A stretch of DNA of 64,000 nucleotides from JAMQKA01 sp043951865 (GCF_043951865.1 NZ_JBINJF010000007.1:62001-126000), one strand, 5' to 3'; positions 35,404 to 45,140 are shown, numbered from the stretch's first letter. The notes: generated by a model from the letters alone, not told the origin. Translations and numbers: made by a program.

Positions 35404-35466
35404 GAGTTGTGGGTCATGGGTCATGACTCGTGAGTTGTGGGTCGTGGGTCTTGAGTTGCGGGCAGC
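35404..35466. repeat. Nine degenerate 7-bp tandem repeats
   Basis: Units read gagttgt, gggtcat, gggtcat, gactcgt, gagttgt, gggtcgt, gggtctt, gagttgc, gggcagc, in perfect 7-bp register, starting 8 bp after the gdhA stop. Similar in style to the repeat at 51261. Confidence 0.75.
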
Positions 35467-35575
35467 TGGTTGTTTTGTCAATGACAGTCCGTTTACTCGT
35501 TTTTGCCTGATTCCCTCATCCCGGATCAATTTTGCATAAGCTAAAATATGAGGTCTGTTAAAAACTTCTGAGTCG

Positions 35576-35665
35576 ATGCTTAGCTTCTACATTATGATGT
35601 TTGCAGTGCCGGCAGCTATTATCATATTTAGCTTTTGGCTCGTGCATAACGCCAAGACCAGCTGA
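35576..35665 (+). CDS. 29-residue single-helix membrane peptide of the symporter
   Basis: ATG at 35576, TGA at 35663-35665. The peptide has a short start, one transmembrane helix (FYIMMFAVPAAIIIFSFWLV) and a basic end (HNAKTS). The symporter's GTG start lies 5 bp after the stop, so the two should be co-translated. Tiny accessory subunits ahead of sodium symporters are known in several families, and this has that form. No Shine-Dalgarno site is evident. Confidence 0.6.
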   Translation: MLSFYIMMFAVPAAIIIFSFWLVHNAKTS

Positions 35666-35670
35666 CTGCC

Positions 35671-37161
35671 GTGGAAGAAAGCCAGATCATATCCATAGCT
35701 GCCAATGAGTACGCAGTGGGTGCTTTTGTCGGGTACCTGCTGTTGCTCGTGGGGATCGGTCTCTACTCATCCCGCTTTTCTTCGGAGGGGATCAGCGAGT
35801 TTTTTATTGGAGGTCGAAAGATGAACCGGTTTGTTATCGCACTCTCCGCCGTCGTCTCCGGTCGCAGTGCGTGGCTTCTGCTGGGCGTCACCGGCATGGC
35901 CTACAGCCAGGGGGCGTCGGCTGTCTGGGCGGTGATCGGGTATATTGTGGTGGAGCTCTTCCTGTTTCTTTATTATGCACGAAGGCTCCGAAACTTTTCT
36001 GAAACCTATGACTGCATTACCGTTCCAGACTTTTTTGCCGAGCGGTTTAATGATAAAAACGGTTCGCTGCGGATAGCGCTGGTGAGCGTATTCCTTATTT
36101 TTATGGTGGGCTATGTCTCTTCCCAGTTTGTGGCGGGCGGAAAAGCATTTGCGTCGAGCTTTCATATCGAACAAACGACCGGAATCTTCTTTTCTGCAGC
36201 CATCATTTTGCTGTATACCGTGCTTGGCGGATTCCTGGCCGTAAGTCTGACCGATATGTTTCAGGCTATCTTTATGATTTTTGCGTTGGTTGTGCTTCCG
36301 TTCATCGCAATACTTGATGCAGGTGGGCTGCAACGGGTACTCTCGGAGCTGGCCGGCCTGGAGGCCTCACTGGTCGACCCGTTTGCACTCACCCTGGGCG
36401 GGGTGTTGGGATTCCTGGGCATCGGGCTGGGCTCGCCGGGCAATCCGCATATCCTCTCCCGCTATATGGCTATTGATGATGTGGAACAGCTCCGCTGGAC
36501 GGCTGTTGTCGGCACAATATGGAATGTCGTGATGGCCTGGGGCGCGCTGTTCATCGGTCTTGCGGGCAGGATCTATTTCCCGGAAGCGGATATGCTGCCC
36601 GCCGCCGACCAGGAGAACCTCTACCCGGCGCTGGCCCAGCAGCACCTGCATCCCGTTCTTTTCGGAGTGGTGGTGGCTTCGATTTTTGCGGCGATCATGT
36701 CCACTGCCGACTCCCAGCTGCTGGTTGCAGCTTCTGCGGTTGTGCGGGATGTATACGATCGGATCATCCAAAAAGGAAACGAGATTCCCCAGAAAACGCT
36801 GGTATTGTACAGCCGGGCGGTCGTTTGCATTCTTGTTGTTATTGCGCTGGCCTTCGGTATCTTTGCCCAGGAGTATGTATTCTGGCTGGTACTGTTCGCA
36901 TGGGCCGGGCTGGGTGCCTCCATAGGGCCCACCTCCATTTTGGCGCTGTATTGGCGGGGTACCACCAGGGCCGGTGTTTTTGCCGGCCTGTTTACCGGTA
37001 CCGCCGTGACGATAATCTGGTATTATATACCGGTGCTGAAAAACAGCCTCTACGAGTTGATCCCGGCTTTTTTCCTGAGCCTGCTGGCTACCTGGCTCGT
37101 TAGCCTGTTCACCCAAAAACCCGAAAATATTGATGAGGCGTTTGTTGAGCTGGAAAAATAA
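35671..37161 (+). CDS. Sodium:solute symporter (SSS family, PutP-like)
   Basis: A 496-residue integral membrane protein with about 13 transmembrane helices. Family marks are SEFFIGGRKMNRFVIALSAV, GRSAWLLLGVTGMAYSQG, YDCITVPDFFAERF, LYTVLGGFLAVSLTDMFQAI and the sodium-site region IFAAIMSTADSQLLVAASAV. It imports a substrate with Na+; proline and related compounds are common, but the substrate here is not determined. Translation starts at GTG 35671, right after a 29-residue membrane peptide. Confidence 0.9.
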   Translation: MEESQIISIAANEYAVGAFVGYLLLLVGIGLYSSRFSSEGISEFFIGGRKMNRFVIALSAVVSGRSAWLLLGVTGMAYSQGASAVWAVIGYIVVELFLFLYYARRLRNFSETYDCITVPDFFAERFNDKNGSLRIALVSVFLIFMVGYVSSQFVAGGKAFASSFHIEQTTGIFFSAAIILLYTVLGGFLAVSLTDMFQAIFMIFALVVLPFIAILDAGGLQRVLSELAGLEASLVDPFALTLGGVLGFLGIGLGSPGNPHILSRYMAIDDVEQLRWTAVVGTIWNVVMAWGALFIGLAGRIYFPEADMLPAADQENLYPALAQQHLHPVLFGVVVASIFAAIMSTADSQLLVAASAVVRDVYDRIIQKGNEIPQKTLVLYSRAVVCILVVIALAFGIFAQEYVFWLVLFAWAGLGASIGPTSILALYWRGTTRAGVFAGLFTGTAVTIIWYYIPVLKNSLYELIPAFFLSLLATWLVSLFTQKPENIDEAFVELEK

Positions 37162-37252
37162 ATACAGAATCACGGAGGGAGAAGGCCAGTTGCCGGAAAA
37201 TCTAAAAAAATCAAAAATCGATTGGACAGCAGTAAACTGGAAAATATATTTC

Positions 37253-37303
37253 GTCTCCCGTCTCCCGTCTCCCGTCTCCCGTCTCCCGTCTCCCGTCTCC
37301 CGT
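37253..37303. repeat. Seven perfect tandem copies of GTCTCCC
   Basis: The 7-bp unit gtctccc is repeated seven times without change (37253-37301) and trails off at gt. It lies between the symporter and glgB. Perfect identity suggests a recent expansion, so length may vary between strains. Confidence 0.9.
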
Positions 37304-37379
37304 ATTTTTCTCCTTTCACCTTTCCCGCATTTTCCTTAGCCTGTCACTGAAACTATAAAAAACATAAGGGATCGGGACT

Positions 37380-39245
37380 TTGGACAAAATATTATCCGAC
37401 AAGAAAAAATGGTTGTGGAATGAGGGCAAATACCACCGGGCGTATGAATTGCTGGGAGCGCATCCGGTCAAAGAAGATGGCATGGAAGGAGTACGATTCA
37501 CGGTTTGGGCCCCCAACGCCCACCGGGTAAGTGTGGTCGGTGACTTTAACAGCTGGAATGGAGACGCCAATATCATGGACAAGGATGATGATACGGGGCT
37601 CTGGAGTACGTTTGTTCCTCATGTGGATCAGTGGGCTATCTATAAATATGAAATCAAGACCGCCGAGCACGCCCCCCCGTTTTTGAAGGCCGACCCCTAC
37701 GCGTATGTCAGCGAGCTCCGCCCGAAAGTGGCTTCGCTGGTGTATGATCTCGACCATTACGAATGGAGTGATGACCAGTGGTTGAAAGAACGAGGAGAGC
37801 GCCAGAAGACCGATCAGCCTATATCGATTTATGAAGTGCACCTGGGATCCTGGCGGCGAAAGGGTGAACACCAGGAATACCTGACCTATCGAGAGCTGGC
37901 CGATGAGCTGGTTTCTTATGTCAGTGAAATGGGTTTTACTCATATCGAACTTATGCCCGTGGCCGAGCACCCGTTTGATCCTTCCTGGGGCTACCAGGTG
38001 ATGGGGTATTTTGCCCCTACAAGCCGGTTCGGAGATCCCGATGACTTCAGGTATTTCGTGGAGCAGTGCCATAACAACGGGATCGGCATCATTCTGGACT
38101 GGGTGCCGGCCCACTTCCCCCGCGACGAGCAGGGGCTGCAGATGTATGACGGTTCACCACTGTATGAATACGAAGATCCCAAGCGCCGGGAACAAAAAGA
38201 CTGGGGAACCCATATTTTTGATTATGGCAAGGCGGGGGTCCGCAACTTTTTGCTGTCTAACGCGCTTTTCTGGTGCGACAAGTATCATATCGACGGGCTG
38301 CGTGTAGATGCGGTAGCCGCCATGCTCTATCTCGACTATTCGAAGGAGGAGGGAGAGTGGAGCCCCAATAAATACGGCGGACACGAACACCTGGAGGCGA
38401 TTGAGTTCCTGAAACAGTTCAACGCCATGATGCACAAAGAGTATCCGGGCGTGCTGACATTTGCGGAGGAGTCCACCTCATGGCCGGGCGTTACCCATCC
38501 GACAGAACACGGCGGACTTGGCTTCGACTTCAAGTGGAACATGGGATGGATGAATGATACGCTCACATACATGGAGATGGGGGTGGACAAACGCCGGGTT
38601 TATGCCGACAATATCACCTTTCCCATGGTATACTCCCTTTCTGAAAAATTTGTGCTTCCGCTCTCGCATGACGAGGTCGTACACATGAAAAAACCGCTGA
38701 TATATAAAAGCCCGGGCGAACATGAACAGCAATTTCCCAACCTTCGGCTGCTGTTTGTATACCAGATGGGGCATCCCGGTAAAAAGCTGCTGTTTATGGG
38801 AGGAGAATTTGCGCAGACAAGTGAGTGGGCGGAGGACCGGTCGCTGGACTGGCACCTGCTGGAATTTGAGCCACACCGGGGCGTAAAGCGACTGTATAAA
38901 GACCTGCTTTCGCTGTATCGGCGGGAAGCGAGCCTGCATGAGCAGGACGACCGGCAGGAAGGATTTGAGTGGACAGACCTGGGAAGAACCCACGGGGGCG
39001 TATTCTCCTTCCTCAGGAAAGCGAAGGATCCGAGCAACCACCTGTTGTTTATCCTGAATTTTTCGGACGATATGATTGGGGAGTACAAGCCGGGTCCATT
39101 TCAGGGAGTAGATTACAAGGTAATTTTAAACAGCGACTCCCGTTTCTATGGCGGGGATGATCGGGGAGGGATCATCGATCGCTTTAATAATTCCATTCCC
39201 GTTGCGCCGTTCTCCGGGTTGGTTTTAAAACCGGAAGACAAGTAA
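37380..39245 (+). CDS. glgB: 1,4-alpha-glucan branching enzyme
   Basis: A 621-residue GH13 branching enzyme that makes the alpha-1,6 branches of glycogen. An N-terminal CBM48-type domain (FTVWAPNAHRVSVVGDFNSW, residues 35-130) precedes the barrel. Catalytic residues: nucleophile Asp in DGLRVDAVAAMLYLDYS, acid Glu in TFAEESTSWPG, and the third Asp in LSHDEVVH. An all-beta C-terminal domain ends it. Started at a TTG (37380), no ATG being in frame before the CBM. Neighbour of comA and the short glycogen synthase. Confidence 0.93.
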   Translation: MDKILSDKKKWLWNEGKYHRAYELLGAHPVKEDGMEGVRFTVWAPNAHRVSVVGDFNSWNGDANIMDKDDDTGLWSTFVPHVDQWAIYKYEIKTAEHAPPFLKADPYAYVSELRPKVASLVYDLDHYEWSDDQWLKERGERQKTDQPISIYEVHLGSWRRKGEHQEYLTYRELADELVSYVSEMGFTHIELMPVAEHPFDPSWGYQVMGYFAPTSRFGDPDDFRYFVEQCHNNGIGIILDWVPAHFPRDEQGLQMYDGSPLYEYEDPKRREQKDWGTHIFDYGKAGVRNFLLSNALFWCDKYHIDGLRVDAVAAMLYLDYSKEEGEWSPNKYGGHEHLEAIEFLKQFNAMMHKEYPGVLTFAEESTSWPGVTHPTEHGGLGFDFKWNMGWMNDTLTYMEMGVDKRRVYADNITFPMVYSLSEKFVLPLSHDEVVHMKKPLIYKSPGEHEQQFPNLRLLFVYQMGHPGKKLLFMGGEFAQTSEWAEDRSLDWHLLEFEPHRGVKRLYKDLLSLYRREASLHEQDDRQEGFEWTDLGRTHGGVFSFLRKAKDPSNHLLFILNFSDDMIGEYKPGPFQGVDYKVILNSDSRFYGGDDRGGIIDRFNNSIPVAPFSGLVLKPEDK

Positions 39246-39407
39246 CAGCCGCGGAAATCAGATTTTGATCTTACCACGGGATTCATTACTAATAAAAGGT
39301 TTCAGTGTTAAAAATATGCGGGATGCCGGCACGCCCGGAAGTAGACTTTATTAAAAAGCTTCATTTTAGTATCTTAGACCGTTTAAATTTCAATCTCAAA
39401 CAGGCAT

Positions 39408-40238
39408 ATGGCATTTAAACTTAACCATCTTCCGAAACGAACAAGCAAACCGCGCGAGAAAGGGGTCACCCTAGTTTTGGACAAAGGCTTAAGTGTTAGG
39501 CAAGCCGAAGATTTTTGTGAATCCAGCTCAAATTACATGGATATCGTAAAGCTGGGCTGGGGCACCAGTTATGTAACACAAAATTTAGAAGACAAGCTCT
39601 CCGTTTACGCCAATGCCAATATACCCGTTTATTTTGGAGGCACGCTGTTTGAAGCGTATATGCTGCGCGACCAGCTGGACGGGTATCGGCAGCTGCTGGA
39701 TCGGTTCGGCATAGAGTACCTGGAGGTCTCCAACGGCACAATTTGGCTTTCAGATCAGCGGAAACTCGAAATTATCCGGGATCTGAGCCGCGATTATACC
39801 GTGCTGTCGGAAGTGGGAAGCAAGAACCCAAACGATATTATCCCGCCCTACAAGTGGGTAAAGATGATTGAGCGAGAGCTGGATGCCGGCGCGTGGAAAA
39901 TTATTTGTGAAGCGCGCGAAAGCGGAACAGTAGGTGTATTTCGGCCTAACGGGGAGGTACGATCCGGTTTAATCGACGAAATTGCCGATCAGATTTCTGT
40001 TGAAAATCTGATCTTTGAGGCTCCCAAAAAAGAACAGCAGGTCTGGTTTATTAAAAAATTTGGCAGTAATGTCAATTTGGGAAATATCCAGCCCTCCGAA
40101 GTCATCCCTGTTGAGACTCTGCGCCTTGGCCTGCGAAGTGATACCTTGTTCGACTTCTATTCGTTAAACGATGAAGAGATGGATCAGCTCTACATAGAAA
40201 AAGAGCTGGACAAGGAAAACAATGAGAACGAAGAATAA
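39408..40238 (+). CDS. comA: Phosphosulfolactate synthase
   Basis: A 276-residue ComA-type barrel enzyme that adds sulfite to phosphoenolpyruvate to give 2-phospho-3-sulfolactate. Signatures: KLGWGTSYV, YFGGTLFEAY, YLEVSNGTIWL, SEVGSKN, IICEARESGTVGVF and NVNLGNIQP. In archaea this begins coenzyme M synthesis; bacterial copies are thought to serve sulfolactate or sulfonate (possibly sulfonolipid) metabolism. No other step of that route lies nearby. 37 bp separate it from the next gene. Confidence 0.9.
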   Translation: MAFKLNHLPKRTSKPREKGVTLVLDKGLSVRQAEDFCESSSNYMDIVKLGWGTSYVTQNLEDKLSVYANANIPVYFGGTLFEAYMLRDQLDGYRQLLDRFGIEYLEVSNGTIWLSDQRKLEIIRDLSRDYTVLSEVGSKNPNDIIPPYKWVKMIERELDAGAWKIICEARESGTVGVFRPNGEVRSGLIDEIADQISVENLIFEAPKKEQQVWFIKKFGSNVNLGNIQPSEVIPVETLRLGLRSDTLFDFYSLNDEEMDQLYIEKELDKENNENEE

Positions 40239-40274
40239 TAGTACTCACCCCAATTTTTTAGCTATCATAAATTT

Positions 40275-41072
40275 ATGAAAGTTTTATATGCTGCTGCCGA
40301 AATTTCTCCATTCGCCCGAATGACAAACACTGCGGATCTGCTGAGGTTCCTGCCGGCTTCTTTGCAGGACAAGGGATATGAAATCCGCATTCTTCTGCCC
40401 AAATACGGTACTATCAATGATCGCCGAAATCGACTGCATGAAGTAATTCGCCTGTCTGGAATTGAGGTTGAAGTGGGTGATAAGGTCGAAAATATGCGCA
40501 TCAAGGTTGCCAGTATCCCCAATGCCAAGCTTCAGGTCTACTTCCTGGATAACGACACCTATTTTAAACGGAAGGCGCTGTTCCTTAATCCCGAGACCAA
40601 TGAACATTACGAGGATAATGACGAACGTCTGGTCTTCTACAATAAAGGGGTCCTGGAAACAGTTATGAAGTTGGGCTGGAAGCCGGATATTATCCATTGC
40701 CACGACTGGCCGGCCGGTTTGATTCCGTTACTGGTGAAGGAAAAATACAATGACCTGGATATTTTCAAGGATTCTAAAATCGTGTATAACATCCACCATC
40801 CCGAAAACCACGGAATTTTTGACCAGTCACTGCTCGACCTGATCGGGTTATCTGATTCGTTTGATATCGACCAGGTCCAGAAAGACGGCAAGGTCGACCT
40901 TCGAACACTCGGGTTGAAATATAGTGATGCAGTGGTTACCGGCAACCACCTGACAGGTCAGCTGGACGACCTTTTTGAAGAGCTGGGAATAGAGCCTACC
41001 CAGATACAGGGGTCTCCTGAAAATGTTTCCAGCCAGTTTGCTGACTACTACGACAAGCTGGCCGGTGAATGA
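40275..41072 (+). CDS. Short glycogen/starch synthase-like GT5 N-domain protein
   Basis: A 265-residue protein equal to the N-terminal Rossmann domain of GT5 glycogen synthases: VLYAAAEISPFARMTNTADLL, LPKYGTIN, VYFLDNDTYFKR, and DIIHCHDWPAGLIPLLV followed by YNIHHPENHGIFD. The usual KxGGLxD nucleotide-sugar loop is degenerate (RMTNTAD) and the second catalytic domain is absent, so it may be regulatory or act on other sugars. This short form directly followed by a DUF4270 lipoprotein is a recurring arrangement in Bacteroidota. Confidence 0.75.
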   Translation: MKVLYAAAEISPFARMTNTADLLRFLPASLQDKGYEIRILLPKYGTINDRRNRLHEVIRLSGIEVEVGDKVENMRIKVASIPNAKLQVYFLDNDTYFKRKALFLNPETNEHYEDNDERLVFYNKGVLETVMKLGWKPDIIHCHDWPAGLIPLLVKEKYNDLDIFKDSKIVYNIHHPENHGIFDQSLLDLIGLSDSFDIDQVQKDGKVDLRTLGLKYSDAVVTGNHLTGQLDDLFEELGIEPTQIQGSPENVSSQFADYYDKLAGE

Positions 41073-41124
41073 CTGGTGAGTGGCAAATAACTAAATTAGA
41101 TTTTCCATACTGTTAACATCGCTT

Positions 41125-42357
41125 ATGAATATTGCACAATCCCGTGCATCTGAAAGCAGAAATGTCCTGTTTCTGTTGTTGGTAGTCTCGTGTGTTACCC
41201 TGCTCGTCGGTTGCGACGAATCTGGAGTAGTGGGAGGCGGATTTACAGATTCCGACACAACCATCAAGGTTGATACGCTGATGGTGGACGGAATCGAGAC
41301 GGAATCCTACAACTTCTATTCCGGGAATTTAACCTATTTCACGCCGGGTCAGTTCAGTGATCCCCTGTTCGGGGATATGAAGGTTACCGGGCTGCTCCGT
41401 CCCCAGTTGCTCTCCGGCAGTGCCGAAATGGCCCCGGATGCCAATATGAAGCTTCGGCTGGTGTTCAACCAGGAGCTCGTCTATGGCGACACAACGCAGC
41501 CGGCGGAATATGACATCGTTGAGCTCGATCAGGTTTGGCGCGGCAGGGCGTGGAAATTACATGATGAGCCCGGCCTTTCGGGCAATGCCCCGCTGGCCTC
41601 TTTTACAGCTGAAAAGGAGGATTCGGTTGACATCCCCCTTTCCGGAAGCTGGGTGCAGTCCTACCGCGATTACACGCAGATGGAGGGCGCCAACAGAGAT
41701 TCTCTCTACAGAATTGAATTCCCGGGACTGGCCCTCGTACCAAAAAATTCAGCCAAGCTGCTGCCGGTAGATGCACAGGCAAGCAAATTTATCATTGAAA
41801 ACCCGGAGAGTGATACCCTGGAGGTTGCCCCGAGAGATTGGGCCAACAGCCTCGAAAGGACCAACGTGCCGGATACCCCGGACAACACGTTTAAACTGCA
41901 CAGCACGCTGGAGCAAGTTGTGAGTTTTGATATGGACCTGACCAGAGAAAATATCGGGTCTGTGAATCTCTCAAAGGTAGAGCTGGTACTGTACGAAGAC
42001 ACGCAGCGCCTGGAAAACACGATGGATCAGGTGTCGCCGACCGCCGGGCGCGGACCGATAAGCGAAGCCAGGCTGCAGATACTGGATCCGGCCGATGTCC
42101 CGATATCCCTGCAAACAGGTTCTGTTCTCTCAAACGGATCCTACAACGAGGAGGACGGGAGTTATCGATTTAATATAACTTCATTTACCAATAGCGTTTT
42201 ACTGGATGGGCTGCCTTCGGAACTTAAATTTTATGTGTCACTAGAAACAAATAACGGCATTATACGATCCAGCTTGATTCATAATGAGCAGGCACCGGAG
42301 GCTAAACGACCCAAACTCATTGTCACTTACGTTAAAAATCAAGAAAACACAGATTGA
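41125..42357 (+). CDS. DUF4270-type lipoprotein
   Basis: A 410-residue lipoprotein: a basic start, hydrophobic FLLLVVSCVTLLVGC with the lipobox Cys31, then a beta-rich exported domain with NFYSGNLTYFTPGQFSDPLFGDM. It lies 52 bp after the short GT5 protein and overlaps the next gene by 4 bp. Likely faces the periplasm or the cell surface; its function is unknown in the family. Confidence 0.75.
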   Translation: MNIAQSRASESRNVLFLLLVVSCVTLLVGCDESGVVGGGFTDSDTTIKVDTLMVDGIETESYNFYSGNLTYFTPGQFSDPLFGDMKVTGLLRPQLLSGSAEMAPDANMKLRLVFNQELVYGDTTQPAEYDIVELDQVWRGRAWKLHDEPGLSGNAPLASFTAEKEDSVDIPLSGSWVQSYRDYTQMEGANRDSLYRIEFPGLALVPKNSAKLLPVDAQASKFIIENPESDTLEVAPRDWANSLERTNVPDTPDNTFKLHSTLEQVVSFDMDLTRENIGSVNLSKVELVLYEDTQRLENTMDQVSPTAGRGPISEARLQILDPADVPISLQTGSVLSNGSYNEEDGSYRFNITSFTNSVLLDGLPSELKFYVSLETNNGIIRSSLIHNEQAPEAKRPKLIVTYVKNQENTD

Positions 42358-43685
42358 AAAAATTTGTATTTATAGCGGTCATATGTAATCTGCTAACAGT
42401 TCAGGCGTTTGCACAGGTTGCTGCCGACAAGGCGCGTACGGGCACCGTTTACTCCAAGATCGGGGTTGGCATGCCGGTGGACCTGACCTCCTCCAGTGCT
42501 GACGGAATGGGAGCGCTGGGCGTTTCTTTTAATGAAACCAACGTTGCAGGACTCGGAAATCCGGCAACGTGGGGTAACATGGCCTGTTTCAGCGGGGAGG
42601 GAATGGGCTGTTTTGCGCTGGCTTCCGGCGGATTTTCGATGGAGCGCCTGAACGGTACCGATAACCAGGGGCGGGCAGAAACGTCTGTTTTTTCCGCGAA
42701 CCATTTTCAGTTGCAGCTTCCCGTTAAGAAAAATAAAGTCGGAATTTCTGCTTCTGTTACTCCGCTCACCCGCTCAAACTACAACTTTATTGGTAATCAA
42801 ACCTGGACATCCGGCGGGCAGCTGGATACGGCCACGGTTCAAAACCAGGGTACAGGAGGAATTAATAGTATTGAGCTTGGATTTGGCTGGGAAATATCCC
42901 GGAATATCTCGGTGGGATACGCGGGTTCGCTTGTGCTGGCTTCGCTCGAAAATAATATTACCACGGTATTTCCGGGAAGCGACTACCAGAGTGTGGAATA
43001 CACCGTGCAGACCAGCGGAACAGGCTTCGGAAACCGCTTCGGTACGTTGATAACCCTTCCCAACCTGCTGCAGGAAAGAGATTATCTCAGAATTGGGGCC
43101 TCCGTAAACTTGCCGGTGGTGCTAAACGCTGAGCGGATACAGAAGTCCGACAAGCAGATAAGTTCAGGAGCTGTTGAAACCATTACGGTTCGGGAAGGTG
43201 AAGGACTGGGCGACGGAAAGCTGCGTCTCCCTCTCGAGCTAAGTGGAGGGTTGACCTACCAGGCAAGCCCGAAACTCTCATTCACCACGGAAGCCCTGTA
43301 TGAGGAGTGGTCTGATTTTGGATTTGATTTCAACGAAGAGATCCGGCAGGACGCTCAGCTTATCGACCGATATAAAGCCGCTTTCGGAATTCGGTACTTT
43401 CCTTTTGCGTCAGGATCTAATAACTTTCTGTCACAATTTAAATATAGAGCGGGTGTATCTTACGATGCGGGGCATCTGAAAATCGATGGAAAAAGAATCG
43501 AAACAATATTACTTTCTGCTGGTTTAGGAATTCCTTCCCCCAATTCTAATTCTTCGATCGATGTTAGTTTCCATTACGGGATGAGAGGAACAGAAGCTCA
43601 AAATCTTGTCAAAGAATCGATATGGGGAGTGAAGCTTTCCATAAACCTGGCAGAGCTAATGTTTAGTCAGCCCAAATTACAATAA
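42354..43685 (+). CDS. Outer-membrane beta-barrel protein
   Basis: A 443-residue exported protein with signal peptide MKKFVFIAVICNLLTVQAFAQ. The rest has alternating polar and hydrophobic strands, early SSADGMGALGVSFNETNVAGLGNPATWGN, and a late RAGVSYDAGHLKID ... SIDVSFHYGMRG. This is the pattern of FadL/OmpP1-like or type-IX-associated barrels. The start is a TTG overlapping the stop of the DUF4270 gene (attga), so the two are coupled. Confidence 0.7.
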   Translation: MKKFVFIAVICNLLTVQAFAQVAADKARTGTVYSKIGVGMPVDLTSSSADGMGALGVSFNETNVAGLGNPATWGNMACFSGEGMGCFALASGGFSMERLNGTDNQGRAETSVFSANHFQLQLPVKKNKVGISASVTPLTRSNYNFIGNQTWTSGGQLDTATVQNQGTGGINSIELGFGWEISRNISVGYAGSLVLASLENNITTVFPGSDYQSVEYTVQTSGTGFGNRFGTLITLPNLLQERDYLRIGASVNLPVVLNAERIQKSDKQISSGAVETITVREGEGLGDGKLRLPLELSGGLTYQASPKLSFTTEALYEEWSDFGFDFNEEIRQDAQLIDRYKAAFGIRYFPFASGSNNFLSQFKYRAGVSYDAGHLKIDGKRIETILLSAGLGIPSPNSNSSIDVSFHYGMRGTEAQNLVKESIWGVKLSINLAELMFSQPKLQ

Positions 43686-43746
43686 AATATATCGGGTGCT
43701 TTAGGAGTTTCTTAAAAACAAGTAAATATTCACCAAATACTGAGTC

Positions 43747-45087
43747 ATGAAAAAATTGATACTGGCAATAGGGTTATTGATACTTTGCAGCCCATTGGTA
43801 TCTACTGCGCAGGATGAAAATGTGCAACCCCCAATGGGCCTGGATCAACTATCCGCGTATTCTATCTACTACGAAAATTATAAAAACGAGGAATATGAAG
43901 GGGCCATACGGTATGGCCGCTGGATCTACAAAGCGATGCCTAAAAAGCTGAAGGGCTATTCGCGCTTCGACCTGGAGCGGAACCTCAATCGGTTGATAAC
44001 CGCATACAGCGAAGTCGCCATGCAGAAGCAGGACCCCAGCGAACGCTCTGCTTACCTGGATACGGCCCAGGTTATATTCGAAAAAGTATACAACGAGTTC
44101 GGTGAGGATGAGATCGATATGTTTGAATGGAAGTTCAAAGAAGCGCGCTTTCTTCAGGAAAATTCCGATTTTATTGACGATGCCATGACCCGCGCTTACG
44201 GTATTTATTTAGATCTTTTCGAGCAGGATCCCGAGAAATTTACCCAGTCGGGCGACGGGTACTATGTTCAGGTCACGCTGCAGCACCTGGTGAATGAAGA
44301 ACAAAAAGACAAGGCGCTGGATATGATTGAAAAAGCCGAACCGCACGCTCCCAACGACAAGCTGCTCGCCTTTTTCGATACTATCCGCAATAAGCTGTTT
44401 GATTCCCCGAAAGAGCGAATTGCCTTTCTGGAAAGCCAGCTTGAACAAAACCCGGACAGCACGGCAATTCTCCAGGATCTCGCTGACCTTTACGACCAGC
44501 AGGGGCAGATGGATAAAGTGCGTGAAATACGCAACAAGTTGTATGAGGTCAACCCGAATTTTGAGAACACCCGGGCCCTGGCAGATTACGCGATCAACAA
44601 TGCAAACTATGATGAAGCGATCAGGTACCTGAAAGAGGCGCTTGATAAAACGGATGATCAAACTGAAAAAGCGAGGGTGGCCCTGGATATTTCAGATGCC
44701 TACCTGAACAAGGAGAATCTGCAGCAGGCGCGCAGTTTTGCCCGCCAGGCCATGAATCTTGATTCCAGCTCGGGGCAGCCCTACATGCAGATGGCTTCCA
44801 TCTATTCGCAGGCGGTAAGTCAGTGTACGGGAGGTCGAAAAATGGACCGGAAAGACAAGGTCGTTTACTGGCTGGTGCTCGATTATCTGGACAGGGCCCG
44901 ACAAACAGATTCTTCCCTGTCTTCCCAGGTGCAAAATCAGTATCAGTCATATCAACCTGTTACACCTACAACAGAAGAGAAATTCATGTGGGATCCGAAC
45001 CCACTGGAAGAGGGACAGGAGATTGAGGTGGGAGGAAACCTCCACTCTTGCTACGAATGGATCGGAGAAACAACCACCGTTCGGTAA
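43747..45087 (+). CDS. Secreted TPR protein
   Basis: A 446-residue protein with a signal peptide (LILAIGLLILCSPLVSTAQ) and helical repeats: ILQDLADLYDQQGQMDKVREI, ALADYAINNANYDEAIRYLKEA and ALDISDAYLNKENLQQARSF. It is probably a periplasmic scaffold. It follows the outer-membrane protein by 60 bp in the same direction, suggesting a joint envelope role. A terminator lies after it. Confidence 0.75.
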   Translation: MKKLILAIGLLILCSPLVSTAQDENVQPPMGLDQLSAYSIYYENYKNEEYEGAIRYGRWIYKAMPKKLKGYSRFDLERNLNRLITAYSEVAMQKQDPSERSAYLDTAQVIFEKVYNEFGEDEIDMFEWKFKEARFLQENSDFIDDAMTRAYGIYLDLFEQDPEKFTQSGDGYYVQVTLQHLVNEEQKDKALDMIEKAEPHAPNDKLLAFFDTIRNKLFDSPKERIAFLESQLEQNPDSTAILQDLADLYDQQGQMDKVREIRNKLYEVNPNFENTRALADYAINNANYDEAIRYLKEALDKTDDQTEKARVALDISDAYLNKENLQQARSFARQAMNLDSSSGQPYMQMASIYSQAVSQCTGGRKMDRKDKVVYWLVLDYLDRARQTDSSLSSQVQNQYQSYQPVTPTTEEKFMWDPNPLEEGQEIEVGGNLHSCYEWIGETTTVR

Positions 45088-45140
45088 GTTTTAAATTCTT
45101 CCAAACATTATTATCTTCCCTCTATACGATAGTTAAATTT

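Noticed and set aside
36367..37173. 268-codon frame antisense to the symporter
   Set aside because: Shadow frame; the symporter has all family motifs.
37253..37303. Repeat array considered as CRISPR
   Set aside because: The unit is 7 bp, perfectly tandem, without spacers, and no cas genes are present.
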